Shown: positions 9,547 to 18,589 of the stretch, one piece after another
Numbering within the stretch: the stretch's first letter is position 1
Layout of the letters: every line of letters starts with the position of its first letter
From: Roseimaritima sediminicola
Lineage (GTDB): Bacteria; Planctomycetota; Planctomycetia; Pirellulales; Pirellulaceae
Assembly: GCF_009618275.1 (NCBI RefSeq)
Contig: NZ_WIAD01000008.1
Span: 62,001-126,000, forward strand
Direction of reading: 5' to 3'
Length of the DNA: 64,000 bases
Position numbers and translations under genes: made by a program
The notes under the pieces: generated by a model
Told to the model about the DNA's origin: nothing
What the model saw: the letters and a program-made list of their open reading frames with translations, nothing else
Database searches by the model: none

Positions 9547-11007
9547 TCACTTCCCGGCGCGGTCCCGAAAACCGCGTTCGGTGGCGACGGGATCGGCGTC
9601 GTCCCAGCGAGTCAACCATTGCCGCAGCGCGTCTTGCAAACGCTTTCTCTCCTCACTCAGTTCCTCGTCGTCAAACCGATTGATTAATTCTTCGGGATCG
9701 CGTTGCCGATCGTAGAGGGCCCACTCGGGCCGCGTGAAGAATCGGTCGACCAACGCATCGTCCGCGTCCGTAGAGGTTTGTTCTGCCGCGAGAGCCCAGG
9801 AGAGCGCGACGTTCCGGGCGTTGGCCACCTTGCCGCTGCGGCGATATTCCAGTGCCGCCGTCAACGTCGTATTCGAGGTGATCTCTTCGTCGTGTCGGGG
9901 CGACCAGATCAGCGAGTATTGGGCATCACGCACTGACCGAATCGGAAAGACTCGCGTGCGGTTGTCGATGATGTTGCAATTGGTGAACGCGCCAAAAGCG
10001 TACCGGTGGATGGTTTGATCGCCCCCGGTCAAATTGATCCACTGGCTACGCCCGTCGAAATCGTCGCTGGACGGTTCGCCGCCGCAGGCCTGCAGAATGG
10101 TGGGAGCGAAATCTGCCAACCACATCAGTTGGTCGCACTGGGTGCCCGCAGGAATGACGTCCGGCAATGCGACCATGACCCCGGTTGCTAGACCATCATC
10201 AAAGCAGGTCCATTTGGAAAACGGAAACGCGTTGCCCTGCTCGCTGCAAAACAGCACCAGGGTGTTGCGTTCCAGTTGTTCTTCGCGGAGCATCGCCCGC
10301 AAGCGGCCCAGCAAGCGGTCAAGGTTGGTGACTTCGGCGTAGTGCTGGATCAATCGTTGTCGGTACTGCGGGGTGTCCACGCTGCCGGCAGGCAAAGGCA
10401 GTGCCTGGGCGTCATAAGCACTGGGATCGCCTGTTGTGTAAGGTGAGTGCCCATCGTGCGCGGCGACGACCAGGCAAAACGGTTGGTCCGCCGTGCGAGC
10501 CTCGGTGATGTATCGACGGGCTTGTCGAACCGCCGCCGCGTTGCTGTCCTTCTTGCCCGGCAAACTCCCTACACGGTCGAAGGGATACGCCGAAGGGGGA
10601 CCAATGTGCTGTTTGCCCAGCAGGCCGACGCGGTAGCCGAGTGGTCTCAGATAGTGCGGTAGGCTGCGCGTTCCCTCGACCGATTTCGAATGGTTCGGCA
10701 TCGCGCGCGTTCGCCACACACTGCGGCCGCTGTACAGTTCCTGTCGAAACGGTGCGCACATCGCAACGTTGCAGTACACGCGGTCCAGACGCATGCCTTC
10801 CTTGGCCAAGCGTTCCAGATGAGGCGTGTGGACCGGGCCGCCCCACACGCCCAGCGAGTCGCGATCGATATCGTCGCCCAGCAGAATCAGGATGTTGGGG
10901 CGGTCCGGTTCAGCGGCCGCCGCGCCGGTCCTCTCGCCGGCCAGCCATCCAAGACTCAGAACCAGCACGCACGCGACGCCGCGGAGCCCGGATTGCCAAC
11001 CAACCAT
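9547..11007 (-). CDS. Secreted sulfatase
   Basis: 486 aa from the ATG at 11007, preceded by GGGTGAAACCT; a longer frame to 11076 adds 23 residues. Signal peptide ~1-33. The type I sulfatase signature CxPxR is present as CAPFR (Cys84), followed by QELYSGR; this Cys would be converted to formylglycine. The metal-binding Asp pair is in LILLGDDID (~45-46), and GLLGKQHIG supplies the Lys/His of the next conserved block. Sulfatases hydrolyse sulfate esters, in planctomycetes mainly of algal sulfated polysaccharides; the substrate here cannot be told. The C-terminus follows the 'arylsulfatase A-like' plan (EWALYDRQRDPEEL). Confidence 0.92.
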   Translation of the reverse strand: MVGWQSGLRGVACVLVLSLGWLAGERTGAAAAEPDRPNILILLGDDIDRDSLGVWGGPVHTPHLERLAKEGMRLDRVYCNVAMCAPFRQELYSGRSVWRTRAMPNHSKSVEGTRSLPHYLRPLGYRVGLLGKQHIGPPSAYPFDRVGSLPGKKDSNAAAVRQARRYITEARTADQPFCLVVAAHDGHSPYTTGDPSAYDAQALPLPAGSVDTPQYRQRLIQHYAEVTNLDRLLGRLRAMLREEQLERNTLVLFCSEQGNAFPFSKWTCFDDGLATGVMVALPDVIPAGTQCDQLMWLADFAPTILQACGGEPSSDDFDGRSQWINLTGGDQTIHRYAFGAFTNCNIIDNRTRVFPIRSVRDAQYSLIWSPRHDEEITSNTTLTAALEYRRSGKVANARNVALSWALAAEQTSTDADDALVDRFFTRPEWALYDRQRDPEELINRFDDEELSEERKRLQDALRQWLTRWDDADPVATERGFRDRAGK

Positions 11008-11098
11008 AGGTTTCACCCAAATCGATCTGCTAGGAATTTCCACCGCCCGCGCCGTCCGCGGCCGGCGTGGGATCATTCAGCGCAGACCAGTGCCGCGC

Positions 11099-11668
11099 TT
11101 ACTCGATAGGCACAGTGTAACTGATCGCACCGATCGGTTCGCCCGGTTTTGCATCCTCGTAGTGAGGGTGACACATCACGCACTTGTCCAGCACGACGGG
11201 CACGGCGGTCAGGGCTCGCAAATAGGCTCTGCCGTCCTGCATCACGACTTCGTCGACGGACTTCTCGCCGGCCTTCAACTGCTTGATACCTTGTTTTTCG
11301 AACTCGTCCTTGGCGACGTTGTCCGATTCATAGGGGTCGCCCGTAGCGTCGATCAGACGAAAGGTATTGTCGCTGGAATCGGAAAGTTTTTTAAACAGCA
11401 GGACCGCGGCGCTACCGGCCGGGAAATCGTCGTCATCATGCACGTATTTGTCGGTCACCATAACGATGGTCTGCTTGAAAACGTTGTCGAGCAACTCGAC
11501 CGTCTTGCGGGATCGTTCGACGGCCTTCTCGCTGGGCTGCCCCGCGGCGCCGGCCGGCGAAGCCCCAGCGTCCTGTGCCGCAACGGTGCCGGCAACGGGC
11601 GGGCCGACGGCAACAATGCCGACTGCGAGGACGAGTACCGAGCTGAAAATCGAAATCAGACGCTTCAC
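11099..11668 (-). CDS. Tll0287-like (DUF3365) heme-binding protein
   Basis: 190 aa using a GTG start at 11668, preceded by an excellent AAGGAG site 7 bases upstream; the same frame continues to an ATG at 11737 without such a site. The N-terminal hydrophobic segment is a signal peptide or anchor, followed by an Ala/Gly/Pro linker. The C-terminal half fits the Tll0287-like domain, with a single c-type heme motif CVMCH (C163-H167) near the end. Such domains are found in redox or sensory proteins of the cell envelope. It lies 91 bases upstream of the sulfatase on the same strand. Confidence 0.75.
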   Translation of the reverse strand: MKRLISIFSSVLVLAVGIVAVGPPVAGTVAAQDAGASPAGAAGQPSEKAVERSRKTVELLDNVFKQTIVMVTDKYVHDDDDFPAGSAAVLLFKKLSDSSDNTFRLIDATGDPYESDNVAKDEFEKQGIKQLKAGEKSVDEVVMQDGRAYLRALTAVPVVLDKCVMCHPHYEDAKPGEPIGAISYTVPIE

Positions 11669-11901
11669 AGTAACGCTCCTTAGAAAGACCAAGATTGTTC
11701 GAACCGGCTGCGTTCGGTCCATCGGTTCCTGAGCCATTGTGTCCAGCCCCCGATGCCGCGGGCTCGCTCTACAACGAACCCAACAACGTCAGCCACGCGA
11801 AGCGGCTATTGTGCACCCGTGGGAGTAGTTTTGCAAGCTCGCCGAGGACGGCTAGGGGATCTCGCCAACCGACCAACCAAATGCCGAATTTCGTAAACTC
11901 G

Positions 11902-12072
11902 AAGCACGTCGCAACATTTAATTAGGCTTTACTCTCCCACTGGGGGAGTCGGGCTCTTGGGCCCGGAGAGGGTTTTCGTAGGGCCCTCCCCGGGCCTAAG
12001 AGCCCGACCCTCCCGCTGCGCGGGAGGGTGTTGTCGCGGGGTTTCACCTAAAGATTCATGCCGACGTGCTTA
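11902..12072 (+). mobile_element. MITE-like element, copy B (full length)
   Basis: About 171 bp, over 90 percent identical by eye to copy A and in the same orientation. The left end reads GAAGCACGTCG instead of TAAGCACGTCG, so the TA flank is lost on that side; the right end CGACGTGCTTA is intact. It abuts the decayed RNA ligase gene starting at 12073. Confidence 0.8.
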
Positions 12073-12450
12073 GAGGTCCGCAATCGTTGTGAGCCACGCC
12101 GAGACGATCAGCAACGTGCTGCAAGTTTGTGGCGGTTGCCGACGCACGCTCTGGAAGAAAAGGTCGACGGCGCGAACCTGGGCATTTTGTTTGGCGACTT
12201 ACATTCCCTTCAGTTGCAAAATCGTGGCAGTTTTTTGCAGGAGCCGATGACAGGTCAATGGCGGACACTACCTGAATGGATTCAGCTTCGTGTGGATCGA
12301 CTGTTCGACGTGCTTGCCAAAGCTGGCGTCGAAGTGGTCCCGTTCATCGCGGAAGGATGTATGTCTTTGAAATAAGTTGTCGCAAAGCTGGGCGACAGCA
12401 AGTTCGGTGATACGCCGGCTGAAGGATTATACCTTCGTACCGAAGTCGGT
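12073..12450 (+). pseudogene. Decayed RNA ligase gene
   Basis: In one plus-strand frame the sequence reads a recognisable RNA ligase core: EEKVDGANLGI (motif I, with the nucleotidyl Lys), QNRGSF, a GQW...EW segment, then an in-frame TAA at 12373-12375, and after it in the same frame GDSKFGDTPAEGLYLR (motif IV-like). Between motif I and motif IV only about 95 residues remain, and the expected FGEW (motif III) block is missing, so an internal in-frame deletion plus a nonsense mutation are inferred. The 5' end is cut by the adjacent MITE copy, and no complete 3' end is seen before the RND pump gene (converging, ends 12467). RNA ligases of this family seal RNA breaks; this copy cannot be functional as it stands. 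Confidence 0.75.
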
Positions 12451-12466
12451 TCATCAATCCGTCAGC

Positions 12467-15400
12467 TTACTGTCCGGAAGGCTCGGCCGACCGGTGGCGA
12501 TCGCGTGCAAAGCGGCGGAGGACGACATAGAAAACGGGGGTCAGGAACAAACCGCAGATGGTCACCCCGATCATTCCTGAGAAGACCGCGGTACCGAGCG
12601 AGCGACGCATCTCGCTGCCCGCCCCGGTTGAAATGACCAACGGAACCACACCCAGAATAAACGCGATCGACGTCATCAGAATGGGCCGCAATCGCAGCTT
12701 CGCCGCGGCGATCGCTGCGGCGAATCGATCCTTGCCGGTGTCCTCCTCCTGTTTGGCGAATTCCACGATCAGGATGGCGTTCTTACAAGCCAGAGCGACC
12801 AGCACAATAAATCCGATCTGGGTCAGGATGTTGTTGTCCATCCCGGCGATCCAGACGCCCGTGATCGCGAACAACAGCCCCATCGGAACGATCAAGATGA
12901 CGGCCAAAGGCAAAAGCCAACTCTCGTACTGGGCCGACAGCGCCAGGAACACGAACAACACGCACAGCGGAAAGATAATCAACGCCGTGTTGCCGGCTTG
13001 CTTCTCTTGATATGAGAGGTCCGTCCATTCATAGCCGAAGCCTTCGGGCAGATGCTTTTCCGCAATCCGTTCCATCAACGCCATCGCTTCGCCGGTGCTG
13101 ACGCCGGGCATCGCCGACCCGCTGATGTCGGCCGCCGGATAGAGGTTGTAACGCACGATGCGGTCCGGTGCGGTCCGCCGCTGCATCTGCAGCAGCGAGC
13201 CCAGCGGCACGATGGCCCCGGTGGTGCTGCGGGTACGCAGGTTGGTGATGTCATCGATGTCCTCGCGGAACTGGGCCTCGGCCTGAGCGGTGACACGGTA
13301 GGTACGGCCCAGGTAGTTGAAATCGTTGATATATAGACTGCCCAGGGCCGTCTGCAGGGTGCTGAAGACGTTCGAAAGCGGCACGTCCAGAAGTTCGGCT
13401 TTGGTCCGATCAATATCGGCATACAGCTGCGGGGTGTTGGTCCGGAACGTGGAGTAGACCATGGCGGTGCGCGGATCGGCCATCGCCTCGCCGGCAATCG
13501 TTTGCGCCAGTTGCTGCAGTTGTTCGACGCCCGCACCGCTGCGGTCTTGAATCTGCATCTTGAAACCGCCGCCGGTGCCGATCCCCGGGACCGGCGGGGG
13601 CGGGATGACCAGCACTTGTGCCGAATCGATGCCAGCGGTCCGCTTGCGAAGTTCGGCGAGGATAAAGTCCATCGAATGCCCGGCTTCGGCGCGCTCTGCC
13701 GCGTCGGCAAACGTCACGAACAGGGCCGCGGCGTTGGAGCTGTTGGTTCGCGTCGCGCCACTGAAGCCGACGATACCGACGACGTGTCCCACACCGGGGA
13801 CTTCTTCGGCGACCTGAGTTAATTGTTCGACCACCTCGGAGGTGCGGCGCAGCGACGCCCCCGGCGGCAGTTCGACACTGACCACGCCATAGCCTTGGTC
13901 CTGGGGCGGAATAAATCCACCGGGCACCGTCACGAAACCCCAGTACGTCAGGGCCAACAAGCCGGCATACAGCAGCATCCCGATTAAGCTGACACGAACC
14001 AGCCGCGAAACGATGCCCACATAGACCGATTGGGTGCGATCGAACATCCAGTTAAAACCGGCGAAGAACCAACGCGACGGCGCCGTGATTACGCGGCCCA
14101 ACCCGGGAGCAAACGAACCCAGGCTGCGTTTGCCCTTGCCCGCTTTCTTCGTCACAACCGCGTCTCTCGCCGCACCCTCGCCCACTTTCTTGGAGGGTCG
14201 CAGCAGCAACGCGCACATCGCCGGCGACAGCGACAGGGAAACGATCAACGAGATCGTCGTCGAAACGGCAATCGTAATCGCGAACTGGCGATAGAACTCG
14301 CCGGTGATCCCCGGGATCAGGGCCGTGGGAACAAAGACGGAAATCAGCACGACGGTCGCGGCGACCAGTGCCGATCCGACCTCGCTCATCGCCCGGTGGG
14401 TGGCTTCGTTGGGCGTTTTACCCCGTTCGATCCAGTGTTCGACGTTCTCGACGACCACAATCGCATCGTCCACAACGATCCCGATCGCCAACACCAGTCC
14501 GAACAAAGAAAGCTGGTTCAGGCTGAAGCCGAAGGCGAACAGGACGGCGAACGTGCCGATCAAGGAAACCGGAATCGCGACCACCGGAATGATGGTGGCC
14601 CGCCACTTTTGCAGAAACAGGAACACCGTCAGGACCACCAAGATCGTTGCTTCGAACAGGGTCTTGATGACTTCGTCCAGCGACTGTTCGACAAACTCGG
14701 TCGGATTGTAAGCGATGTCGTGGGCCAAACCTTGGGGGAAATCGCGGCTCAATTCCTCCATCAGATCGACCACGCGGGCGGCCGTTGCCACGGCGTTGGA
14801 ACCGGGGCGTTGGAAGACCGCAATGCCCACCGCCTCCTGGCCATCGAGGTAGCTTTCGCTGGAGTAGTCCTGGGCGCCCAATTCGATCCGGGCCACGTCC
14901 TCCAGCCGCACCAGACCGGTTCCGCTGCCGCGTTTGACCACGATCTGTTCGAAATCGGCGACCGTCTGCAGACGCCCCTGCGTGCTGATGTTTAATTGAA
15001 AGGCGCCTTGGGCCGATTCGTTGGGCGGTTGTCCGATGGCACCGGCCGCCACCTGGACGTTTTGCTCGCGAAGTGCCGCGACGACATCGCCAGTGGTCAG
15101 ATTCAACGTAGCCAGCCGATCGGTGTCCAACCAAATCCGCATCGCGTACTCGCGAGATCCGAAGATCTGCACATCGCCCACGCCATCCTGACGCGCGATC
15201 ACATCCTTCAGGCGGAGCAGGACGTAGTTGCTGGCGTACAGCGAATCCCGTGATCCATCGGGAGAGAACAGATGAATCACCATCAGGATGTCTGGCGAAC
15301 TCTTCTGCACCGTCACCCCGACGCGGCGGACCTCCTCGGGCAACCTCGGTTCCGCCAACGAGACCCGGTTCTGTACCAGGACCTGGGCTTCATCCAGGTC

Positions 15401-15691
15401 GGTGCCCTTCTCGAACGTCACGGTCAACGTCATCGTTCCATCGGCGGTCGAAGACGATTCCATGTACAACATGTCGTCGACGCCGTTGACCTCTTGTTCG
15501 ATCGGTGTGGCGACGGTTTGCGCGATCGTCTCGGCCGTCGCCCCGCTGTAGCTGGCCCGCACGACGACCGTCGGCAGCGCGATCTCGGGATACTGCGCGA
15601 CCGGCAGCAGGAAATAGGAGATGGCCCCGAGAATCACGATCACGATCGAGATCACGGTGGCAAAAATGGGCCGGTTGATGAAGAAGTGCAT
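12467..15691 (-). CDS. RND efflux pump, HAE1/AcrB type
   Basis: 1074 aa, the normal length for AcrB/MexB-type inner-membrane drug/proton antiporters. It starts MHFFINRPIFATVISIVIV, the standard first transmembrane helix. Features include the SYSGATAETIAQTVATPIEQ porter segment and the proton-relay Asp pair in GIVVDDAIVVVENVEHW (~residue 407), then a long periplasmic docking domain and a C-terminal membrane bundle. Its start overlaps the stop of the adaptor gene by one base (TGATG), which implies translational coupling. No outer-membrane TolC-like gene is nearby, so the pump presumably uses one encoded elsewhere. A ~50-residue Lys/Gly-rich cytoplasmic insert near residue 500 (KKVGEGAARDAVVTKKAGKG) is longer than in E. 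coli AcrB. Confidence 0.95.
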   Translation of the reverse strand: MHFFINRPIFATVISIVIVILGAISYFLLPVAQYPEIALPTVVVRASYSGATAETIAQTVATPIEQEVNGVDDMLYMESSSTADGTMTLTVTFEKGTDLDEAQVLVQNRVSLAEPRLPEEVRRVGVTVQKSSPDILMVIHLFSPDGSRDSLYASNYVLLRLKDVIARQDGVGDVQIFGSREYAMRIWLDTDRLATLNLTTGDVVAALREQNVQVAAGAIGQPPNESAQGAFQLNISTQGRLQTVADFEQIVVKRGSGTGLVRLEDVARIELGAQDYSSESYLDGQEAVGIAVFQRPGSNAVATAARVVDLMEELSRDFPQGLAHDIAYNPTEFVEQSLDEVIKTLFEATILVVLTVFLFLQKWRATIIPVVAIPVSLIGTFAVLFAFGFSLNQLSLFGLVLAIGIVVDDAIVVVENVEHWIERGKTPNEATHRAMSEVGSALVAATVVLISVFVPTALIPGITGEFYRQFAITIAVSTTISLIVSLSLSPAMCALLLRPSKKVGEGAARDAVVTKKAGKGKRSLGSFAPGLGRVITAPSRWFFAGFNWMFDRTQSVYVGIVSRLVRVSLIGMLLYAGLLALTYWGFVTVPGGFIPPQDQGYGVVSVELPPGASLRRTSEVVEQLTQVAEEVPGVGHVVGIVGFSGATRTNSSNAAALFVTFADAAERAEAGHSMDFILAELRKRTAGIDSAQVLVIPPPPVPGIGTGGGFKMQIQDRSGAGVEQLQQLAQTIAGEAMADPRTAMVYSTFRTNTPQLYADIDRTKAELLDVPLSNVFSTLQTALGSLYINDFNYLGRTYRVTAQAEAQFREDIDDITNLRTRSTTGAIVPLGSLLQMQRRTAPDRIVRYNLYPAADISGSAMPGVSTGEAMALMERIAEKHLPEGFGYEWTDLSYQEKQAGNTALIIFPLCVLFVFLALSAQYESWLLPLAVILIVPMGLLFAITGVWIAGMDNNILTQIGFIVLVALACKNAILIVEFAKQEEDTGKDRFAAAIAAAKLRLRPILMTSIAFILGVVPLVISTGAGSEMRRSLGTAVFSGMIGVTICGLFLTPVFYVVLRRFARDRHRSAEPSGQ

Positions 15692-17256
15692 CAGGACGCG
15701 GCCTCGGACGCTGCGGTCTCAGTCGAACCAGCTTCAGGCGGCCCCGATTCAGGCGAACCCGATTCAGGCGAACCCGATTCAGACGGCCCCGATTCAGTCG
15801 AATCGGCTTCGGCGGGCACCGCCGGCTCGGCTTCGCGCACATTCATCTGGCTGCGATCGACTTCGATGTCCACCGGTTGGGGATCGATCTCCAGCCCCTC
15901 ACGCACCTGTTGCAGGCTGCCCATAACGACGCGATCCTCGGCGGAGACACCGTCGTAGACGATTCGCAAGCCGAGCGCGCGCGAGCCGGTTTGGACCAGG
16001 CGTGAATGCACCACGTTCTGCTGGTCGACGACAAAGACGGCCTGTTGGGATTGATCCGCCCGGATCACCTCGTCGGGCAATAGCAGGGCTTCGAAGGGCG
16101 GCGTCTCGGCCAGCCGGATCTTGCCGAACATGCCCGCACTGAGCATCGCGTTTTGGTTGTCGAACACGGCCCGCGCGGTCATCGTCGCGGTTTGCGGATC
16201 GAAGCGATTGTCCACGAAATCCAGGTATCCCTGATGCGGGTATCCCTGTTCATCCGCCAACTGCAGGTAGACCGGATACCGGACTTCGCGAGCACTCTGG
16301 CGTTTGCCTGCCTGCATCAACCGTCTGAAGCGCAAAACCTGCTGTTCACTGGCGTCGAACACAAAGTACATCGGATCCAGCGAGACGATGGTCGAGAGCA
16401 CCATCGATTGTTCGTTGCCGCCGCTGACCAGGTTGCCTTCGGTAATATTGATCCGGCCGATTCGGCCTTCGACCGGGGCGACGATTCGCGTGTACTGAAG
16501 ATCCAGTTCGGCTTCGTCCAGCGCGGCTTCGCCCGTAACAATACTGGCCTTGGCGGTTGCGATCGCCGCCTGGGCCGCCGAGATGGCCGCTACGGCGCTC
16601 TGCAGCTGGGCCTTGGCTTTCAAGTGCTCGTTACGCGCCCGATCAAAGTCGGATTTCGAAACGGCGTTCTGCCGCTGCAGCTGGGTCATCCGGTCCAGTT
16701 CGCTCTTGGCAAACTCCAGATTCGACTCCGCGACCAGGCGGTCGGCCTGGGCCGTTTCCAGTTGAGCCTGGGATTGCTGTTGGCGGGCCTTGGCCTCCTC
16801 CAGCTTGGCCTCGGCGATCGCTTTGGCAGCTTCAAAGGGCCGGGGATCGATGACGAACAGCAGGTCGCCCTCTTCGACCAGTTGCCCCTCTTCAAACTCC
16901 ACCGACTGCAGGTAGCCGCTGACTCGCGATCGGACTTCCACAAAGTCGACCGCCTGCAAGCGGCCGGTGAACTCGGCCCATTCGACCACCGTTTCGGTGA
17001 CAGGCTTGGCGACCCGCACCGGCGGGGCGGGCGGCGGACCGGCGGCGCCGGTCGCTGGGGTGGGCGAGTCCGATTTGCAGCCGACCACGACGAGTACCAA
17101 TAGTGCTGCCAGCCAACGCTGGCCTGCTCGCCGGCGGCGCGGCTTTCTCCGTATAGTCAATCTGACACCCTGGCTGAATGAAAAGCGGATAAGTTCCGGC
17201 TCGAAACCGTCTAAGCACGTCGGCATAAATCTTTCGGTGAAACCCCGCGACAACAC
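15691..17256 (-). CDS. RND efflux periplasmic adaptor (membrane fusion lipoprotein)
   Basis: AcrA/MexA-type adaptor. A lipoprotein signal ends at VVVGC (Cys60 in the 521-residue frame); then come the lipoyl-type half-motifs (VRSRVSGYLQSVEFEEGQLVEEG and the later VEGRIGRINITEG), a long Ala/Gln/Glu-rich coiled-coil hairpin (~145-265) and beta-barrel domains. The C-terminal ~30 residues are Ser/Glu/Pro/Gly repeats (SPESG). The first ~15 codons lie inside MITE copy C. The true start could be a TTG at 17160, just upstream of the signal sequence, or the MITE-borne ATG (17226 or 17256). Overlaps the pump gene by one base. Confidence 0.9.
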   Translation of the reverse strand: MLSRGFTERFMPTCLDGFEPELIRFSFSQGVRLTIRRKPRRRRAGQRWLAALLVLVVVGCKSDSPTPATGAAGPPPAPPVRVAKPVTETVVEWAEFTGRLQAVDFVEVRSRVSGYLQSVEFEEGQLVEEGDLLFVIDPRPFEAAKAIAEAKLEEAKARQQQSQAQLETAQADRLVAESNLEFAKSELDRMTQLQRQNAVSKSDFDRARNEHLKAKAQLQSAVAAISAAQAAIATAKASIVTGEAALDEAELDLQYTRIVAPVEGRIGRINITEGNLVSGGNEQSMVLSTIVSLDPMYFVFDASEQQVLRFRRLMQAGKRQSAREVRYPVYLQLADEQGYPHQGYLDFVDNRFDPQTATMTARAVFDNQNAMLSAGMFGKIRLAETPPFEALLLPDEVIRADQSQQAVFVVDQQNVVHSRLVQTGSRALGLRIVYDGVSAEDRVVMGSLQQVREGLEIDPQPVDIEVDRSQMNVREAEPAVPAEADSTESGPSESGSPESGSPESGPPEAGSTETAASEAAS

Positions 17257-17307
17257 CCTCCCGCGCAGCGGGAGGGTAAAGCCGAATTAAATGTTTTGAC
17301 GTGCTTA
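17212..17307 (-). mobile_element. MITE-like element, copy C (internally deleted)
   Basis: 96-bp version in the opposite orientation to copy A. Both ends are present (TAAGCACGTCG at 17212; GACGTGCTTA ending 17307), and the CCCTCCCGCGCAGCGGGAGGG hairpin is retained, but the central GGGCTCTTAGGCCCGG block is missing. It overlaps the first codons of the efflux adaptor reading frame. The following ~290 bases to 17597 contain no gene, only short GGCGTAGC/GGCGGC-rich repeats. Confidence 0.8.
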
Positions 17308-17597
17308 GGATACAGCCGAAGCGGCGATGCATGGAAGTGCCCGGCCGCAGACGGGCTGCGGCCGGTGCCCAGCCGGGCTGTCGATTTGCCGGGCTGTCGG
17401 TTGATTGAGCCGTTAGGCGATAGCCTCGGTTTCGTCGCCGCAATCGCGGGGCTATCGCCCTAGCCGGCTCGGCGAAGCGATGCGATGCGCTTGCGGCTAA
17501 ATCGAAAGTTGCGCAGTATCGCGGGTTCCCAAAACACGGACTATTCACACATCACGCTCGGCGGCGTAGCGTCACGCTCGGCGGCCGAGCGGCGTGC

Positions 17598-17876
17598 TCA
17601 GCGGCGTAGCTTGAAACCGATCAGGACGCCCAGACCGAAGCACCAGGCGGCGGCCACGTCCGGTTTCTGTTTCGCGTAATCCCGGAGCCGGGTGTACAGG
17701 TCCTGGGCGGGTTCAGCCACGAAATGGGTGCTGCACTGCCGGGCCGCGGCGGTGGCCTGTTCGGCGGCCGACTGGGCGGCGGCCGAGAGCTTTTCACGAG
17801 CGACTTCGCCGTACTCGCCCATCTTGCTGGATTCGTCGGTCTGGGGATTCAGGGGAGGAGAGGAGGGTTTATTCAT
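17598..17876 (-). CDS. Small tail-anchored protein, YqjD/DUF883-like
   Basis: 92 aa. A polar, Ala/Gln-rich amphipathic N-terminal part (REKLSAAAQSAAEQATAAARQ) is followed by a single C-terminal hydrophobic segment ending GVLIGFKLRR. This layout matches ElaB/YqjD-type proteins, whose E. coli members are inner-membrane proteins that bind ribosomes in stationary phase. It is the last of five co-directional small membrane-protein genes, 27 bases after the holin-family gene. Confidence 0.6.
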   Translation of the reverse strand: MNKPSSPPLNPQTDESSKMGEYGEVAREKLSAAAQSAAEQATAAARQCSTHFVAEPAQDLYTRLRDYAKQKPDVAAAWCFGLGVLIGFKLRR

Positions 17877-17903
17877 CGAAACAGTTCCTTGTACTGCAGG
17901 GGA

Positions 17904-18356
17904 TTAACGATCGGACGAGACTTGAAAACGGCTGTGGAAGGATTCGCGGCGTAGCAGGTTCCGTGGCGACGTGTCGGGCGCGAGCAGCGTGGCTTTGATC
18001 CAGCGCAGGTTTTCCGCCAGTTCGCGTTTGGGTTCGTCCAGCAAGGCCAGGGCTCGCTTCAGGGCGGTGACCCCGACCCAACCCAGGATGCCGGCGACCA
18101 GCAAAAAAACGACGGCCGACGTCAGCATCGACACACTCAGCGGCCACTCGGCGACCTCGTGAATGCCCCAGCCGGCGGCCAGGATCAACACCGTCACGAC
18201 GCTCAGGCCGATCACCGCGGCGATGCCCAGCAGGACCGAAGCCTTGACGACTTTGCGCACCGCTTCCTGGCTATCGACCGCAAACAATTGCATTTGCAGT
18301 TCGAACAGGTCGCTGACGTCACGCGCCACTCGCTTGAATCCAGATTCGTTGTTCAT
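17904..18356 (-). CDS. YqjE-like phage holin family membrane protein
   Basis: 150 aa with two transmembrane helices (~40-65 and ~75-98) and the conserved C-terminal pattern of the Phage_holin_3_6/YqjE family (LLDEPKRELAENLRWIKATL). Despite the Pfam name these are host envelope proteins of unknown role. It sits between two small tail-anchored genes (17-base and 27-base gaps), as yqjE does in enterobacteria. Confidence 0.75.
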   Translation of the reverse strand: MNNESGFKRVARDVSDLFELQMQLFAVDSQEAVRKVVKASVLLGIAAVIGLSVVTVLILAAGWGIHEVAEWPLSVSMLTSAVVFLLVAGILGWVGVTALKRALALLDEPKRELAENLRWIKATLLAPDTSPRNLLRRESFHSRFQVSSDR

Positions 18357-18373
18357 GATATTTCCGTAGGTGG

Positions 18374-18589
18374 TTAGCGGCGTTTGACGATCCAGCCGAG
18401 GACGAGGCCCAGGGTTGCCGCGGCCGCCACGGCCGCCACCGGATGCTCTCCGATGATGCGCTGGACCAGGGACGCGGAGTCCTCGCGTTGACGGTGCCGA
18501 CGGATTACCGCAGGGTCTTCTTGCCGAGCGGCCTGGGCATGAGCGGCCTGGGCATAACGTTGGGCGTGTTGTTCCATGGGTGCGATCAT
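18374..18589 (-). CDS. Small tail-anchored protein with DUF883-type C-terminus
   Basis: 71 aa. A Gln/Ala/Arg-rich cytoplasmic part is followed by GEHPVAAVAAAATLGLVLGWIVKRR, a glycine-containing hydrophobic tail with terminal basic residues as in the ElaB/YqjD family. Its start overlaps the stop of the upstream gene by 4 bases (ATGA, 18586-18589), showing translational coupling. Confidence 0.65.
   Translation of the reverse strand: MIAPMEQHAQRYAQAAHAQAARQEDPAVIRRHRQREDSASLVQRIIGEHPVAAVAAAATLGLVLGWIVKRR

Noticed and set aside
12467-17256. A third (outer membrane) component of the RND system nearby
   Set aside because: No TolC-like frame was found between 9500 and 20000 on either strand.
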